From Prevotellaceae bacterium (GTDB lineage: Bacteria > Bacteroidota > Bacteroidia > Bacteroidales > UBA932), in assembly GCA_031275145.1 (NCBI GenBank), contig JAISPE010000115.1, positions 1 to 14,817 of the forward strand: a DNA stretch of 14,817 nt. The letters are read 5' to 3'. This document shows positions 6,902 through 14,791 of the stretch, piece by piece. The notes beneath the pieces were generated by a model. The model saw only the letters and a list, made by a program, of their open reading frames with translations. It was not told the origin of the DNA and did no database searches. Position 1 is the first letter of the stretch. Every line of letters starts with the position of its first letter. A program made the translations under genes and the position numbers.

Positions 6902-7388
6902 CCGTCCACATTGTGGAAATCTTCCCGCAGGTCGTCCGCACCCCGTCCACATTGTGGAAACTTTCCCGCCGGTCGTCCGCAACCCGTCCACATTGTGGAA
7001 ATTTTCCCGCAGGTCGTCTGCAACCCGTCCACATTGTGGAAACTTTCCCGCAGGTCGTCCGCAACCCGTCCACATTGTGGAAATCTTCCGGTCGTTCGCA
7101 AACCGTTGACATTGTCGAAACGTTCCCGCAGGTCGTCCGAAAGCCGTTGACATTGTCAAAACGTTCCCACCGGTCGTCCGAAAGCCGTTGACATTGTCGA
7201 AACGTTCCCGCAGGTCGTCCGAAAGCCGTTGACATTGTCGAAGTGTTCCCGCAGGTCGTCCGCAAGCCATTGACATTGTCAAAACGTTCCCGCCGGTCGT
7301 CCGCAAGCCATTGACATTGTCGAAACGTTCCCGCAGGTCGTCCGCAAGCCGTTGACATTGTCAAAACGTTCCCGACGGTCGTCCGCGG
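6902..7388. repeat. 12-unit tandem array, 41-bp period, two subtypes
   Basis: The core A of CCAC/TGAC recurs at 6908, 6949, 6990, 7031, 7072, 7109, 7150, 7191, 7232, 7273, 7314 and 7355. Spacing is 41 bp throughout, except that unit 5 is 37 bp after a 4-nt loss. Units 1-5 carry TCCACATTGTGGA and units 6-12 carry TTGACATTGTC(G/A)A. The rest (TTCCCGCAGGTCGTCCG) is shared. Units are contiguous with no spacers. Long frames open on both strands only because the unit lacks stops, and 41 is not a multiple of 3, so coding is unlikely. Confidence 0.9.
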
Positions 7389-7410
7389 ATATACGGCAAA
7401 ATTCCTTTTT

Positions 7411-7462
7411 TGACAGAAATTTTAATTCGATGAAGTCAAATCTCAGTTTGACAAAGTCAATT
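7411..7462 (-). repeat. 52-bp motif, copy B
   Basis: Read on the minus strand it starts AATTGACTTTGTC and ends CTGTCA, matching 14644-14695 at about 42 of 52 positions. It contains two 21-bp half-units (GACTTTGTC..., GACTTCATC...). It lies between the 41-bp array and the lipoprotein gene. Confidence 0.65.
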
Positions 7463-7474
7463 ATATAATAGTAC

Positions 7475-7496
7475 AGGGCAACGCCAGCGTTGCCCT
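7475..7496. repeat. perfect 10-bp hairpin downstream of the sus operon
   Basis: AGGGCAACGC (7475-7484) and GCGTTGCCCT (7487-7496) pair around CA. A second hairpin, CGGGC-TTG-GCCCG, is at 7544-7556. Neither is followed by a T-run in the direction of the operon, so they read better as intergenic palindromic repeats than as a standard terminator. Confidence 0.55.
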
Positions 7497-7565
7497 ATGC
7501 TATTGATTATCGGGATTTCAGCCCCTTTTTAATTTAACGGCTACGGGCTTGGCCCGCACCCCCTA

Positions 7566-7643
7566 CTAAATCATTTTACCGTCAGCGTTCAGCTGATTCA
7601 CGAAGTAAACACCGTTAACGGCACTGTCGCCGGCGATTTTGAC
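7566..7643 (-). pseudogene. possible C-terminal remnant after the lipoprotein gene
   Basis: Directly after the lipoprotein stop, in another frame and just behind a TGA, the minus strand encodes a 25-residue stretch ending NGVYFVNQLNADGKMI and TAG. The GVYFV...DGK pattern recalls the C-terminal beta-hairpins of secreted Bacteroidetes proteins. It has no start codon. It could be the remains of a deleted gene or chance. Confidence 0.25.
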
Positions 7644-7647
7644 TCAC

Positions 7648-8541
7648 TCAAACAGCTCCCCAGTCTGTAGTAGGAGCTATCGAAAATCTATACAGTATAA
7701 AATCTCCGGCTTCGATTACTATTACTGCGTAAATCGATTTTTCGTAATAATCTTTCAACGGAATAGCCGTACGGGAATGAGTACCTCCCGGCAGCGTCCA
7801 GTTTTTGACAGGAGCGCCATAATCACTCAGATCTTCCGTGATATACACTTTAACCTTTGTTTCCGGCGACCCGTAAGCGCCTGCATAAAAGTAAAAACCC
7901 AAAGTGTCGGCAGAATTGGCTACTCTGATTAACGGCGATGTGAGAGTTATATCTTCTTCATCCCGGTATGATGCGACAGATGTAGTGCCAATATCTGTAC
8001 TGAACCAGACCAAATCGACGCCCTCGGGGTCATATCCAGTGTATTTATCAAAAACCCAATCGGCTACAGCCGGCGTGCCGGGAGCAAAATCACTTTTATA
8101 AGGCGAAAAAACAACACTCAAGGTAGTGAACGATTTTATATCTCCGTAAGTGATACCGTTGGCATTGTATGAATACGCCCTGTAATAATAGGCTGCATTC
8201 TTACTTAAGCCTGTTACTCTTACCTCGAAACTGCCTGTGCGCGCCGTATCTGCGGTTGCAACGGTTACGTCTTTCGTAGCGAGTGTAAATTCACTGCTCG
8301 AACTCACGATGACGCCATTATCCAGCAAAGCGCTGCCGCCGTCGCCGCTTACCGACGAGGCAACAATTACCGATGTTCCCAAATTATCAATCAAATCGCC
8401 GGTAACAACGCCGGTAGGCGTTTTCGACGGATCTTGAACAGGCTCGGTTATTCCGCTGTTCTTTTCGATGTCCTGTTCGCAGGCTGCAAACATACACACT
8501 GCAAACAGCAATGTTACTGTCAATTTATATAACTTTTTCAT
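7648..8541 (-). CDS. outer-membrane lipoprotein with Fn3-like domain, third gene of SusC/SusD operon
   Basis: The start chosen is ATG 8541 (MKKLYKLTVTLLFAVCMFAAC, 297 aa). An in-frame ATG at 8559 adds six residues. A short hydrophobic signal ends in lipobox FAAC, followed by EQD. After a flexible linker comes an Fn3-like unit with the telltale GLSKNAAYYYRAYSYNANG and SFTT (about 100-145). A C-terminal beta-rich domain (about 150-297) resembles cleaved-adhesin or choice-of-anchor modules (family guess). The position just after SusD is where SusE/F-type surface glycan-binding lipoproteins usually lie, so a ligand-capturing role at the cell surface is likely. The gap to susD is 47 nt. The exact ligand cannot be told. 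Confidence 0.8.
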   Translation of the reverse strand: MKKLYKLTVTLLFAVCMFAACEQDIEKNSGITEPVQDPSKTPTGVVTGDLIDNLGTSVIVASSVSGDGGSALLDNGVIVSSSSEFTLATKDVTVATADTARTGSFEVRVTGLSKNAAYYYRAYSYNANGITYGDIKSFTTLSVVFSPYKSDFAPGTPAVADWVFDKYTGYDPEGVDLVWFSTDIGTTSVASYRDEEDITLTSPLIRVANSADTLGFYFYAGAYGSPETKVKVYITEDLSDYGAPVKNWTLPGGTHSRTAIPLKDYYEKSIYAVIVIEAGDFILYRFSIAPTTDWGAV

Positions 8542-8588
8542 ATTAAATATTTTTTTCATTATAAATATAAATACATAAATTTTACTGT

Positions 8589-10109
8589 CTATTCCTGTTG
8601 AGGAACTAAATTGGGATTATTAATCTGTTCGTTTTCCGGTATTTCGAAAATCATTCTTTCATAATTGTATGCAAATGATTCGCCAGGATGCATTACATGA
8701 TTATTTGCACGGCGCACCGTTTTTTTGTAACGTTTCACAGCAAATAAAGTCTTTCCTTCGCCCCACATTTCGATACGCCAGTTGAAGTAAATGGTTTCCA
8801 GCAACTGGGCGTCGGACAGTGAAGCAAGATTTGCGGCAGCGGCGGGATCGCGCAAGTCAAGCAGAGATTTGAGCGCCGCTTTTGCTCCGGCGGCATCGCC
8901 CGAACGGGCAAGCGCTTCGGCCCGAATAAGGTACATCTCTTCAACACGCATATATACCTCGTCGTTAGTCCATGTTCTATCGCCGCCCGGATTTCGGGCA
9001 GCGTCATAAAACTTGTAGATGGGCGCTAATGGAGGTACTCCGATTTCCTCCGATTCCGGCGAGCCGAATTGCTGTCTGCGTATATCGGTTTCAGGAACAC
9101 TTGCGTAAAGATCGGCATCAATAACTTTAATATTACCTGCATAACAGTAACTGTAAGTATAATAATCGACATGACCCCAGAAAGTAGGCAAGGCCGGCGT
9201 ATTTTCCGTAGTCAGATCAATTGCCCAGATCCAGCTTGGAATATCGACCGAACGAAACCCGCTGTTGATAACATCGTATGCTGTCATCAAAGGGAATTTG
9301 CCGCTTCGAATAACCGAATCGGCGGCAGCAGCGGCTTTCCGGTAATCGTCCGTTTCGCCTCTCATGAGATAGGCATTTGCTAAAAGTCCGAATGCAACGT
9401 ATTTGTCTGCTTTAGATTTGTCGCCGCCTCTGTCGAACCCCCGAAGAGCGACAACAGCATCTTCGAGGTCGGCAATAATAAGGTCATAGACTTCGCTGAC
9501 TGTTGATTGCCCTTTCTGTTCGGCGCTCAGTTGAGTTCTGTAAACCGGCACTCCGGGCGAACCTTTTTTATCGCTGTACGGATGTTGATACAGATTGACT
9601 AAATAAAAATAGGAGCAGGCTCTCATGGTTTTAGCCTGTCCATAATACGCTTTGGATGTTTCGCTTTCGGGCATTGTTTCATCGCTGCCCAAAATATCAA
9701 GCACTTCGTTAGCGCCTTTGATTAATCTGTAATAATAGCGCCATGCCATGTATGAACGCGAACCTGTTTTGATTTGTTCCGTATAGTTATATACACCCAT
9801 GAACCAGTTGTAGGCGGTTGCCGCCGAACCGAAATCACCCGACATATAATCGGTACAGATATCAATGGATTTTTGCCCGAAATCGTCGTGATTATTGTCG
9901 GTACCGCCTGTTGCAACGGCAAAAGTAGTAGAGTAAAGTCCCGAAATCAACGGTTCCAGCACTGCATCGGGATTTTTTGAGGCAATTTCGCCCAAATCGT
10001 CAGTCGATAAATATCCCGTAGGTTCTGTTGTAAGAAAATCGTCGCTGCAGGCGTTAAAACATCCGGTTGCCAGCGACAGCATCAATAAATATATTATATT
10101 ACGTTTCAT
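8589..10109 (-). CDS. SusD/RagB-family nutrient-binding outer-membrane lipoprotein
   Basis: A 506-aa surface lipoprotein that forms a hinged lid on a SusC-type transporter and captures glycans or peptides. Lipobox FNAC (C21) is followed by SDDFL. Typical SusD marks are W123-RYYYRLIKGAN (about 123-134), the TPR-like helices around AKTMRACSYFYLVNLY (159-174) and FGLLANAYLMRG (240-251), then RVEEMYLIRAEALAR (388-402), NWRIEMWGEGK (443-453) and the C-terminal IPENEQINNPNL. It starts 15 nt after the SusC gene ends, the standard pairing. The substrate is not evident because no glycosidase, sulfatase or peptidase gene is in the window. Confidence 0.96.
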   Translation of the reverse strand: MKRNIIYLLMLSLATGCFNACSDDFLTTEPTGYLSTDDLGEIASKNPDAVLEPLISGLYSTTFAVATGGTDNNHDDFGQKSIDICTDYMSGDFGSAATAYNWFMGVYNYTEQIKTGSRSYMAWRYYYRLIKGANEVLDILGSDETMPESETSKAYYGQAKTMRACSYFYLVNLYQHPYSDKKGSPGVPVYRTQLSAEQKGQSTVSEVYDLIIADLEDAVVALRGFDRGGDKSKADKYVAFGLLANAYLMRGETDDYRKAAAAADSVIRSGKFPLMTAYDVINSGFRSVDIPSWIWAIDLTTENTPALPTFWGHVDYYTYSYCYAGNIKVIDADLYASVPETDIRRQQFGSPESEEIGVPPLAPIYKFYDAARNPGGDRTWTNDEVYMRVEEMYLIRAEALARSGDAAGAKAALKSLLDLRDPAAAANLASLSDAQLLETIYFNWRIEMWGEGKTLFAVKRYKKTVRRANNHVMHPGESFAYNYERMIFEIPENEQINNPNLVPQQE

Positions 10110-10124
10110 AAATTCTATAATTTT

Positions 10125-13100
10125 TTAAAATTGAACATTAATTCCACACATAACTGTGCTTAACGGCATATACTGACTTCTACTCGATTCGCCGGACTGA
10201 TGTCCGACAGGAAAATATCCTTTACGTGCAGTTGTCATATAGAGATTGTCGCCCGATACCCAAAGTGTGCCTTTGTTGATTTTCACTTTACTTAGCAGAC
10301 GTTTCGGGAAAGTATAGGATAAACGGACATTGTTCAACCCCAGATAACTCATGTCGGTGAGGAATCTGGACGAAGCGGAATTGACATTAGTGTCGTAACC
10401 TGCCGACAGACGCGGCACAACTGTCTGTTGCCCCGATGCTGTCCAGCGCTGTTCGATATCCTTGTGCCAGTTCATGGTTCCTACCCGATCGTTACCCATA
10501 AGTCCCGCATATACATAATCATAACCGTAACCGCCGATACCGTAAACAAACAGAGCGCTTAACTCGACGCCTTTATATTTTACATTCATGCCAAAACTTC
10601 CGGTCAAGTCGGGGATAGCCGATTTACCGATGTATTTCAATGTAGCATCGGCATAAGTAGCTGTCGTCTGTTTGTCGATTTCGACTGGCTCGTTTGCTTC
10701 CGCTCTCTGGGCGAGATATTCGGTCATATTGCTGATTCTTGTTGCACTGCCGTTAGTATTCAGATTGTTATTGTCGTAATAAACATGCCACTGAGACTGT
10801 CCGGTACTGGCGTCAACTCCGGCATATTCACGAAGATAAAAATCGTAGATGGAATGATCTTTCGACCAGCCATAAGGAGAATGTAACTCAAAATTTTTCT
10901 CTTTTGTTCCTTCCATCGGCATACGTACCATCCTGTTGGTATAGTGCGCTCCGTTCACCCGCAATTCGACTTCCCAGTCAGATGTTTTGACAACTTTGCC
11001 CGAAAAATTAAACTCAACGCCTGTATTATGCAGCTCAGCGTCGTTTACGGGAGCGGCGGCATAACCCATCGAAGGCGCTACCTGCTTGTTAAATATCATA
11101 TTGGTAGTTCTTTTTCGAAAAAACTCTACTTCGCCCGTCAGCCTGCCGTCCCACAGTTCAAAGTCGAGACCCGCATTGAGCATATTACTTTTTTCCCATG
11201 TCAAATCGCTGTTGCCTATATAGTATAAAGTATAGGAAATCCTGTCGTTCAGGTTTCTGATACTGTACAGATTTTGTGTGGGATAAAAGTTTGCATTTTC
11301 GCTGCCCAAATTAAGAGCCTCATTACCGTAAGTTCCATAACTGGCTTTCAGACGAAGATGATCGACAAAATCCAGACCGTCCATAAAACTTTCTTTCGCA
11401 ATAGCCCATGCTGCTCCTGCCGAACCGAAATTACCCCATTTATTTTTTGTAAACCGGGAACTGCCATCCCGCCTGAAATTGAGATCAACAAAATATTTCT
11501 CATTATAATCATACTTTATTTGAGCAAAGTAACTTTCGATTGATCTGTCGAGTTTATATCCCGCTATACTCTGCATGCTTATAGCGTTCGAAAATTCGAT
11601 ATTGTCAGCTTTTGCCAGATTGTATTTTTCTGCATAATCGTCGCGAATCACAAGATAGGAAGATTCGTGCGCCACAAAAGCATTTAACGTATGCTGACTG
11701 TCTACCGTTTTTTTATACGACAACATCTGAGTAGTGGTATATCCCAGATATGAGATATGCTCATGAGAAATACGGCCGATTCCTTCTGCGTCGCCGTAGT
11801 ATGGATTTGTCAAATCGGTAGACGTTATATATAAATATTGATATCCGTTCGAACTTGATAATTTAAAATCATTCAAAAACGAAATTTCAAAATTCACATT
11901 GCCTATCAGCTGGTGAGACAACTGTCCTTTATTATCCAGAGTATAAGTGCCGACAGGATTAATTCCGGAAGCATAACCGCGTTCGTACCCCGGTCCCATG
12001 CCAAAATCATATCTGTTTCCGCCTACAATATGATCCGGCACTAATTTGCCTTCGGCGTCATGTTGAAATACGGGATATACCGGAGGCATGTTGTTGACAA
12101 ACTGAAATCCGTTATTTTGAACATCGGTTTGCGACGGATTGGAAAAATCCATATACGAATACGAAATGTTTGTTGTTGCTTTCAACCATTCGCGCGGCTG
12201 ATAATTAAGATTCGATCTTGCATTCAATCGCGAAAAATCAGACCCGATATAGTAACCTTTTTCGTCTAAATAACCAAATGAAGTGTAGTAGGACAATTTG
12301 TCCGTTCCTCCTGAAAACCGAACTGACGCTTCTGATTTTTTGCCCGTATTAAACATGTGATCCGACCATTTTTCGGGGGAATATTTCCTGTCTGCTCCTG
12401 AAAATTTACCGGAAACGGGGTCGATAACCGTATTGGCTGCCGTATTCCACATGTTGTAAACCGAGGCCATTCCACGTGTTGCATCAAATAAATTGTTCGA
12501 AGCATACATGCCGGCTGCCACAGGCGACAACCCGTTCTGCAAGGCGCCGTAATTACGCAACGCTTCCCAGCCAAGTTCGGCATATCGCTCGGGTGAATCA
12601 ATCACGTCGTACAGGGGAATTAACCGGATATTTACGCCTGTCTTGAGATCAACTTCGATGTTTGACTGTCCTTTAGTCCCTTTCTTTGTCGTGATAAGAA
12701 TTACACCATTTGCCGCCCTCGCTCCGTATAATGCTGAAGCCGAAGCATCTTTCAGGATACTGGTCGATTCCACGTCGACAGCGTCAATAGCGCTTATGTC
12801 GCCGTCGAAAGGTAATCCGTCTACTACGTACAAAGGCGCTCTGCTGGAATTTGCCGAACCGAAGCCGCGAATACGTATTGTTGCATTGGTTCCAGGCTGT
12901 CCGCTTGTCGTCAGTACCTGCACTCCTGCAACTTCACCTACAAGAGCTTTAGTGATTTCACTTTGATTCTTTTTTGCAAGATTGTCGCCCTTGACAGTAG
13001 CCACCGACCCCGTAAACGAACTCTTTTTTGCCGTTCCGTATGCAACTACGACAACTTCGTCCAGGACAGATACATCCTCCTCCAGCACGACTTCAATGTA

Positions 13101-13370
13101 TGGAGCGACATCTACTTCTTTCTCTTTGAATCCGATGTAAGTGACAGCAATAGTAGTTGCCGACTGGGGAACATCGAGCGCAAACTTTCCGTCGGCTCCG
13201 GTCAGTATTCCTACGCTTGTCCCTTTCACAACTACCGAAGCGCCTATTACGGGTTCTCCGGCTTCGTCTTTCACTATGCCGGTTACCTGTTTACTTTGCG
13301 CAAAAACCAACCCCGCGCTCATCATAAAACAGATGAACAGAAGGGTCAAATTTTTCGCAAATTTCACCAT
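10125..13370 (-). CDS. SusC/RagA-family TonB-linked outer-membrane transporter
   Basis: The start chosen is ATG 13370 (MVKFAKNLTLLFICFMMSAGLVFAQ), a clean type I signal peptide, giving 1081 aa. An in-frame ATG at 13469 would add 33 residues that are not signal-like. In mature order come a carboxypeptidase-regulatory-like domain (QVTGIVKDEAGEPVIGASVVVKG), the LDEVVVVAYGT box, a plug domain (TSSGQPG; IRIRGFGS; LYVVDGLPFDGD; LKDASASALYGARAANGVI), then a long beta barrel ending in an aromatic residue (MCGINVQF). It imports oligomers across the outer membrane using TonB energy, with the SusD protein as lid. Leader hairpins overlap the chosen start. No anti-sigma or hybrid two-component regulator is adjacent. 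Confidence 0.96.
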   Translation of the reverse strand: MVKFAKNLTLLFICFMMSAGLVFAQSKQVTGIVKDEAGEPVIGASVVVKGTSVGILTGADGKFALDVPQSATTIAVTYIGFKEKEVDVAPYIEVVLEEDVSVLDEVVVVAYGTAKKSSFTGSVATVKGDNLAKKNQSEITKALVGEVAGVQVLTTSGQPGTNATIRIRGFGSANSSRAPLYVVDGLPFDGDISAIDAVDVESTSILKDASASALYGARAANGVILITTKKGTKGQSNIEVDLKTGVNIRLIPLYDVIDSPERYAELGWEALRNYGALQNGLSPVAAGMYASNNLFDATRGMASVYNMWNTAANTVIDPVSGKFSGADRKYSPEKWSDHMFNTGKKSEASVRFSGGTDKLSYYTSFGYLDEKGYYIGSDFSRLNARSNLNYQPREWLKATTNISYSYMDFSNPSQTDVQNNGFQFVNNMPPVYPVFQHDAEGKLVPDHIVGGNRYDFGMGPGYERGYASGINPVGTYTLDNKGQLSHQLIGNVNFEISFLNDFKLSSSNGYQYLYITSTDLTNPYYGDAEGIGRISHEHISYLGYTTTQMLSYKKTVDSQHTLNAFVAHESSYLVIRDDYAEKYNLAKADNIEFSNAISMQSIAGYKLDRSIESYFAQIKYDYNEKYFVDLNFRRDGSSRFTKNKWGNFGSAGAAWAIAKESFMDGLDFVDHLRLKASYGTYGNEALNLGSENANFYPTQNLYSIRNLNDRISYTLYYIGNSDLTWEKSNMLNAGLDFELWDGRLTGEVEFFRKRTTNMIFNKQVAPSMGYAAAPVNDAELHNTGVEFNFSGKVVKTSDWEVELRVNGAHYTNRMVRMPMEGTKEKNFELHSPYGWSKDHSIYDFYLREYAGVDASTGQSQWHVYYDNNNLNTNGSATRISNMTEYLAQRAEANEPVEIDKQTTATYADATLKYIGKSAIPDLTGSFGMNVKYKGVELSALFVYGIGGYGYDYVYAGLMGNDRVGTMNWHKDIEQRWTASGQQTVVPRLSAGYDTNVNSASSRFLTDMSYLGLNNVRLSYTFPKRLLSKVKINKGTLWVSGDNLYMTTARKGYFPVGHQSGESSRSQYMPLSTVMCGINVQF

Positions 13371-13416
13371 TCCGGAAAAATTCCCGGAATTTACTCGAGA
13401 TTGATTCGTCAATCTC
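13369..13416 (-). promoter_or_regulatory. two hairpins around the susC-type start codon
   Basis: On the transcript strand GAGATTGA-CGAA-TCAATCTC (13416-13397) is a perfect 8-bp stem. It is followed by ATTCCGG (13390-13384) pairing with CCGGAAT (13375-13369), whose right arm covers the first two bases of the chosen ATG (13370-13368). Such structures could hide the start site. If translation really begins at 13469 they would lie in coding sequence. Confidence 0.45.
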
Positions 13417-13497
13417 CCGCCTGCCCAATATCTGTTGCAGGCTGCCGATAAAAACAAAATTTTCCTCATAAATTTGACATTTTCTTATAATTATAAT

Positions 13498-13716
13498 TTA
13501 ATTAAATAAAATTCGATTGAACACAAAAAACTCTGCAAACTGCAAAGACCGTGCATAATGGATAACAGTCTGACATGTCAGTGAATTATCCGGCAGATAT
13601 GCGCGAACTTCGGCAATCGGGTCAAGCGCCCTTTTTAGAGAAGATAATGCATACCGGCAAATAACGGGCAATTCTTCGTCTTTGCAGTTATAACTGCGTG
13701 ATTTTAATTCTTTCAT
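13498..13716 (-). CDS. small hypothetical protein upstream of the susC-type gene
   Basis: A 72-aa open frame starting MKELKSRSYNCKDEELP and rich in K, E and R at its N-terminus. The first ~30 residues (to CRYALSSLKRAL) look like a genuine protein start, while the rest (HYARSLQFAEFFVFN...) looks less so. It may be the 5' fragment of a longer gene truncated by a frameshift. It ends 127 nt before the chosen transporter start. No function can be assigned. Confidence 0.4.
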   Translation of the reverse strand: MKELKSRSYNCKDEELPVICRYALSSLKRALDPIAEVRAYLPDNSLTCQTVIHYARSLQFAEFFVFNRILFN

Positions 13717-13754
13717 GACATTTTATATTTTTTATGTGAATAATCGTTGTGTAT

Positions 13755-13773
13755 CGACGGTATAAAGCCGTCG
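13755..13773. repeat. small hairpin
   Basis: CGACGG (13755-13760) pairs with CCGTCG (13768-13773) around a 7-nt loop, in the non-coding stretch upstream of the small gene. Confidence 0.4.
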
Positions 13774-13785
13774 CTTCTGCAGGAG

Positions 13786-14022
13786 GTCGAAAACAGACTT
13801 TCCTGCCGGAAAAATATCGTACTAAATGGAAGAAAAATATTATAGCTGCACTTGAGACTGTATGTGCGCCGGGACAAAAGATCTTTGCCCGTAATGTGGT
13901 GTTGAACAGAAGATTTCTTCTCCGTAACGTGTGCGCTGCGGCAAAAGATTTCCTGCCGGGACATACCTGCATGTGCACCCGCGCACGCCGGAGTAAAAGA
14001 TTTCCTGTCCGTATTGTATATA
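13786..14022. repeat. degenerate direct repeats around AAAAGATTTCCTGCCG
   Basis: Related blocks occur near 13789 (ACAGACTTTCCTGCCGG), 13874 (ACAAAAGATCTTTGCCCG), 13906 (ACAGAAGATTTCTTCTCCG), 13942 (CAAAAGATTTCCTGCCGGG) and 13994 (TAAAAGATTTCCTGTCCG). Spacing between the last four is 32, 35 and 52 nt. Three blocks are preceded by TGCGC/GCGC-CCGG-like text. Several frames are open across it, but none looks like protein. Confidence 0.5.
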
Positions 14023-14087
14023 TAATAATTGTATATATTGTATATATAACATAGGTATGCCCGGCGCACATACAAGTGCGCCCGTTG

Positions 14088-14131
<44 letters not shown>

Positions 14132-14270
14132 AAAAATCGTGCCAAAGTATTCACACGCAGTTAAAATATTGACAATAACGGCTTCCAGCACTAAAATTTT
14201 ATGTGACAATAAACATTTCATTCAACAATTGTTTATTATATCCTATTCATTATACAACTTTTTCAGAAGA

Positions 14271-14304
14271 CAAAATTAGTAAGATTTTTTAACATGAAAG
14301 CAAA
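14271..14304 (-). promoter_or_regulatory. candidate distal promoter for the sus-type operon
   Basis: On the minus strand TTTG (14304-14301) and TAATTTTG (14278-14271) are separated by 22 nt, close to the Bacteroidetes consensus. A transcript from here would cross the (CA)21 tract, the degenerate repeats and the small gene before reaching the transporter gene, giving a leader of nearly 900 nt. No better minus-strand match was found nearer. Confidence 0.4.
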
Positions 14305-14485
14305 AAACGGTTTTATGTCGAAATATTTAATCCGAATTGCAATTCTTTAAGTTGCAAATTCCTTATGATCATAATAGTTTATTTTTTTTGCAAAGGTTTG
14401 AGTTTTTTATTTTAGGCTATAATAGATAGCATTCTCAGACGGGTTTTTGCTACAATATTATGTAATCGGACACTGTCCTTTCTTG

Positions 14486-14791
14486 ATGAAAAGCAAAGCA
14501 GATTATATTTCTGTCCATTTTAATAGCGGGAGAGAAACCGCGACCGGCATAGTTATCAATGACAGTATCAAAAAACAGAAAGAGACCGACCGGATTATTG
14601 CCGAAAAACCGAAATATAAAAAAGTAATTCTGCAAATTCTGTTAATTGACTTCGTCGAACTAAAGTTTGACTTCGTCGAGCTAAAGGTTCTGTCAAATAA
14701 AAATTATTATATCGATTGTCAAATAAAATTTATACCTTTGCGCCCGGTTATCTTTTTTTTCATACTATTCTTTTTTGTTTTATTTGGATAA
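14486..14791 (+). CDS. weak hypothetical open frame
   Basis: A 101-aa frame from ATG 14486 (MKSKADYISVHFNSGRE...). It contains the doubled heptad IDFVELK-FDFVELK at 14644-14685 and ends in a very hydrophobic F-rich tail (VIFFFILFFFVLFG) that is simply the poly-T DNA at 14752-14785. The tail overlaps a likely promoter, so the 3' part is probably not real. It may be a gene remnant. No family was recognised. Confidence 0.2.
   Translation: MKSKADYISVHFNSGRETATGIVINDSIKKQKETDRIIAEKPKYKKVILQILLIDFVELKFDFVELKVLSNKNYYIDCQIKFIPLRPVIFFFILFFFVLFG
14644..14695 (+). repeat. 52-bp motif, copy A, with 21-bp duplication
   Basis: Two 21-bp units, (A/T)TTGACTTCGTCGARCTAAAG, in tandem, followed by GTTCTGTCA. 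About 42 of 52 positions match the opposite-strand copy at 7411-7462. The core GAC-TTC-GTC of each unit is itself a mini-hairpin with the same TTC triloop as those at 51-84. Confidence 0.65.
14733..14740 (+). promoter_or_regulatory. -7 box for a gene beyond the right edge
   Basis: TACCTTTG matches TAnnTTTG on the plus strand. Downstream, CGGTTATC (14745-14752) and GATAACCG (14787-14794) form an inverted repeat around a T-rich loop. A start codon would lie outside the window. The -33 box is not clear. Confidence 0.45.

Noticed and set aside
6847..7364. Several open frames of up to 166 aa on both strands across the 41-bp array
   Set aside because: All arise because the repeat unit lacks stop codons. 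No start site, domain or coding bias favours one frame.
6902..7388. CRISPR array
   Set aside because: Units abut directly with no variable spacers, and no cas genes are present in the window.
7475..7496. Rho-independent terminator of the sus-type operon
   Set aside because: The stem is good, but no T-run follows in the minus-strand direction. It is kept as a palindromic repeat only.
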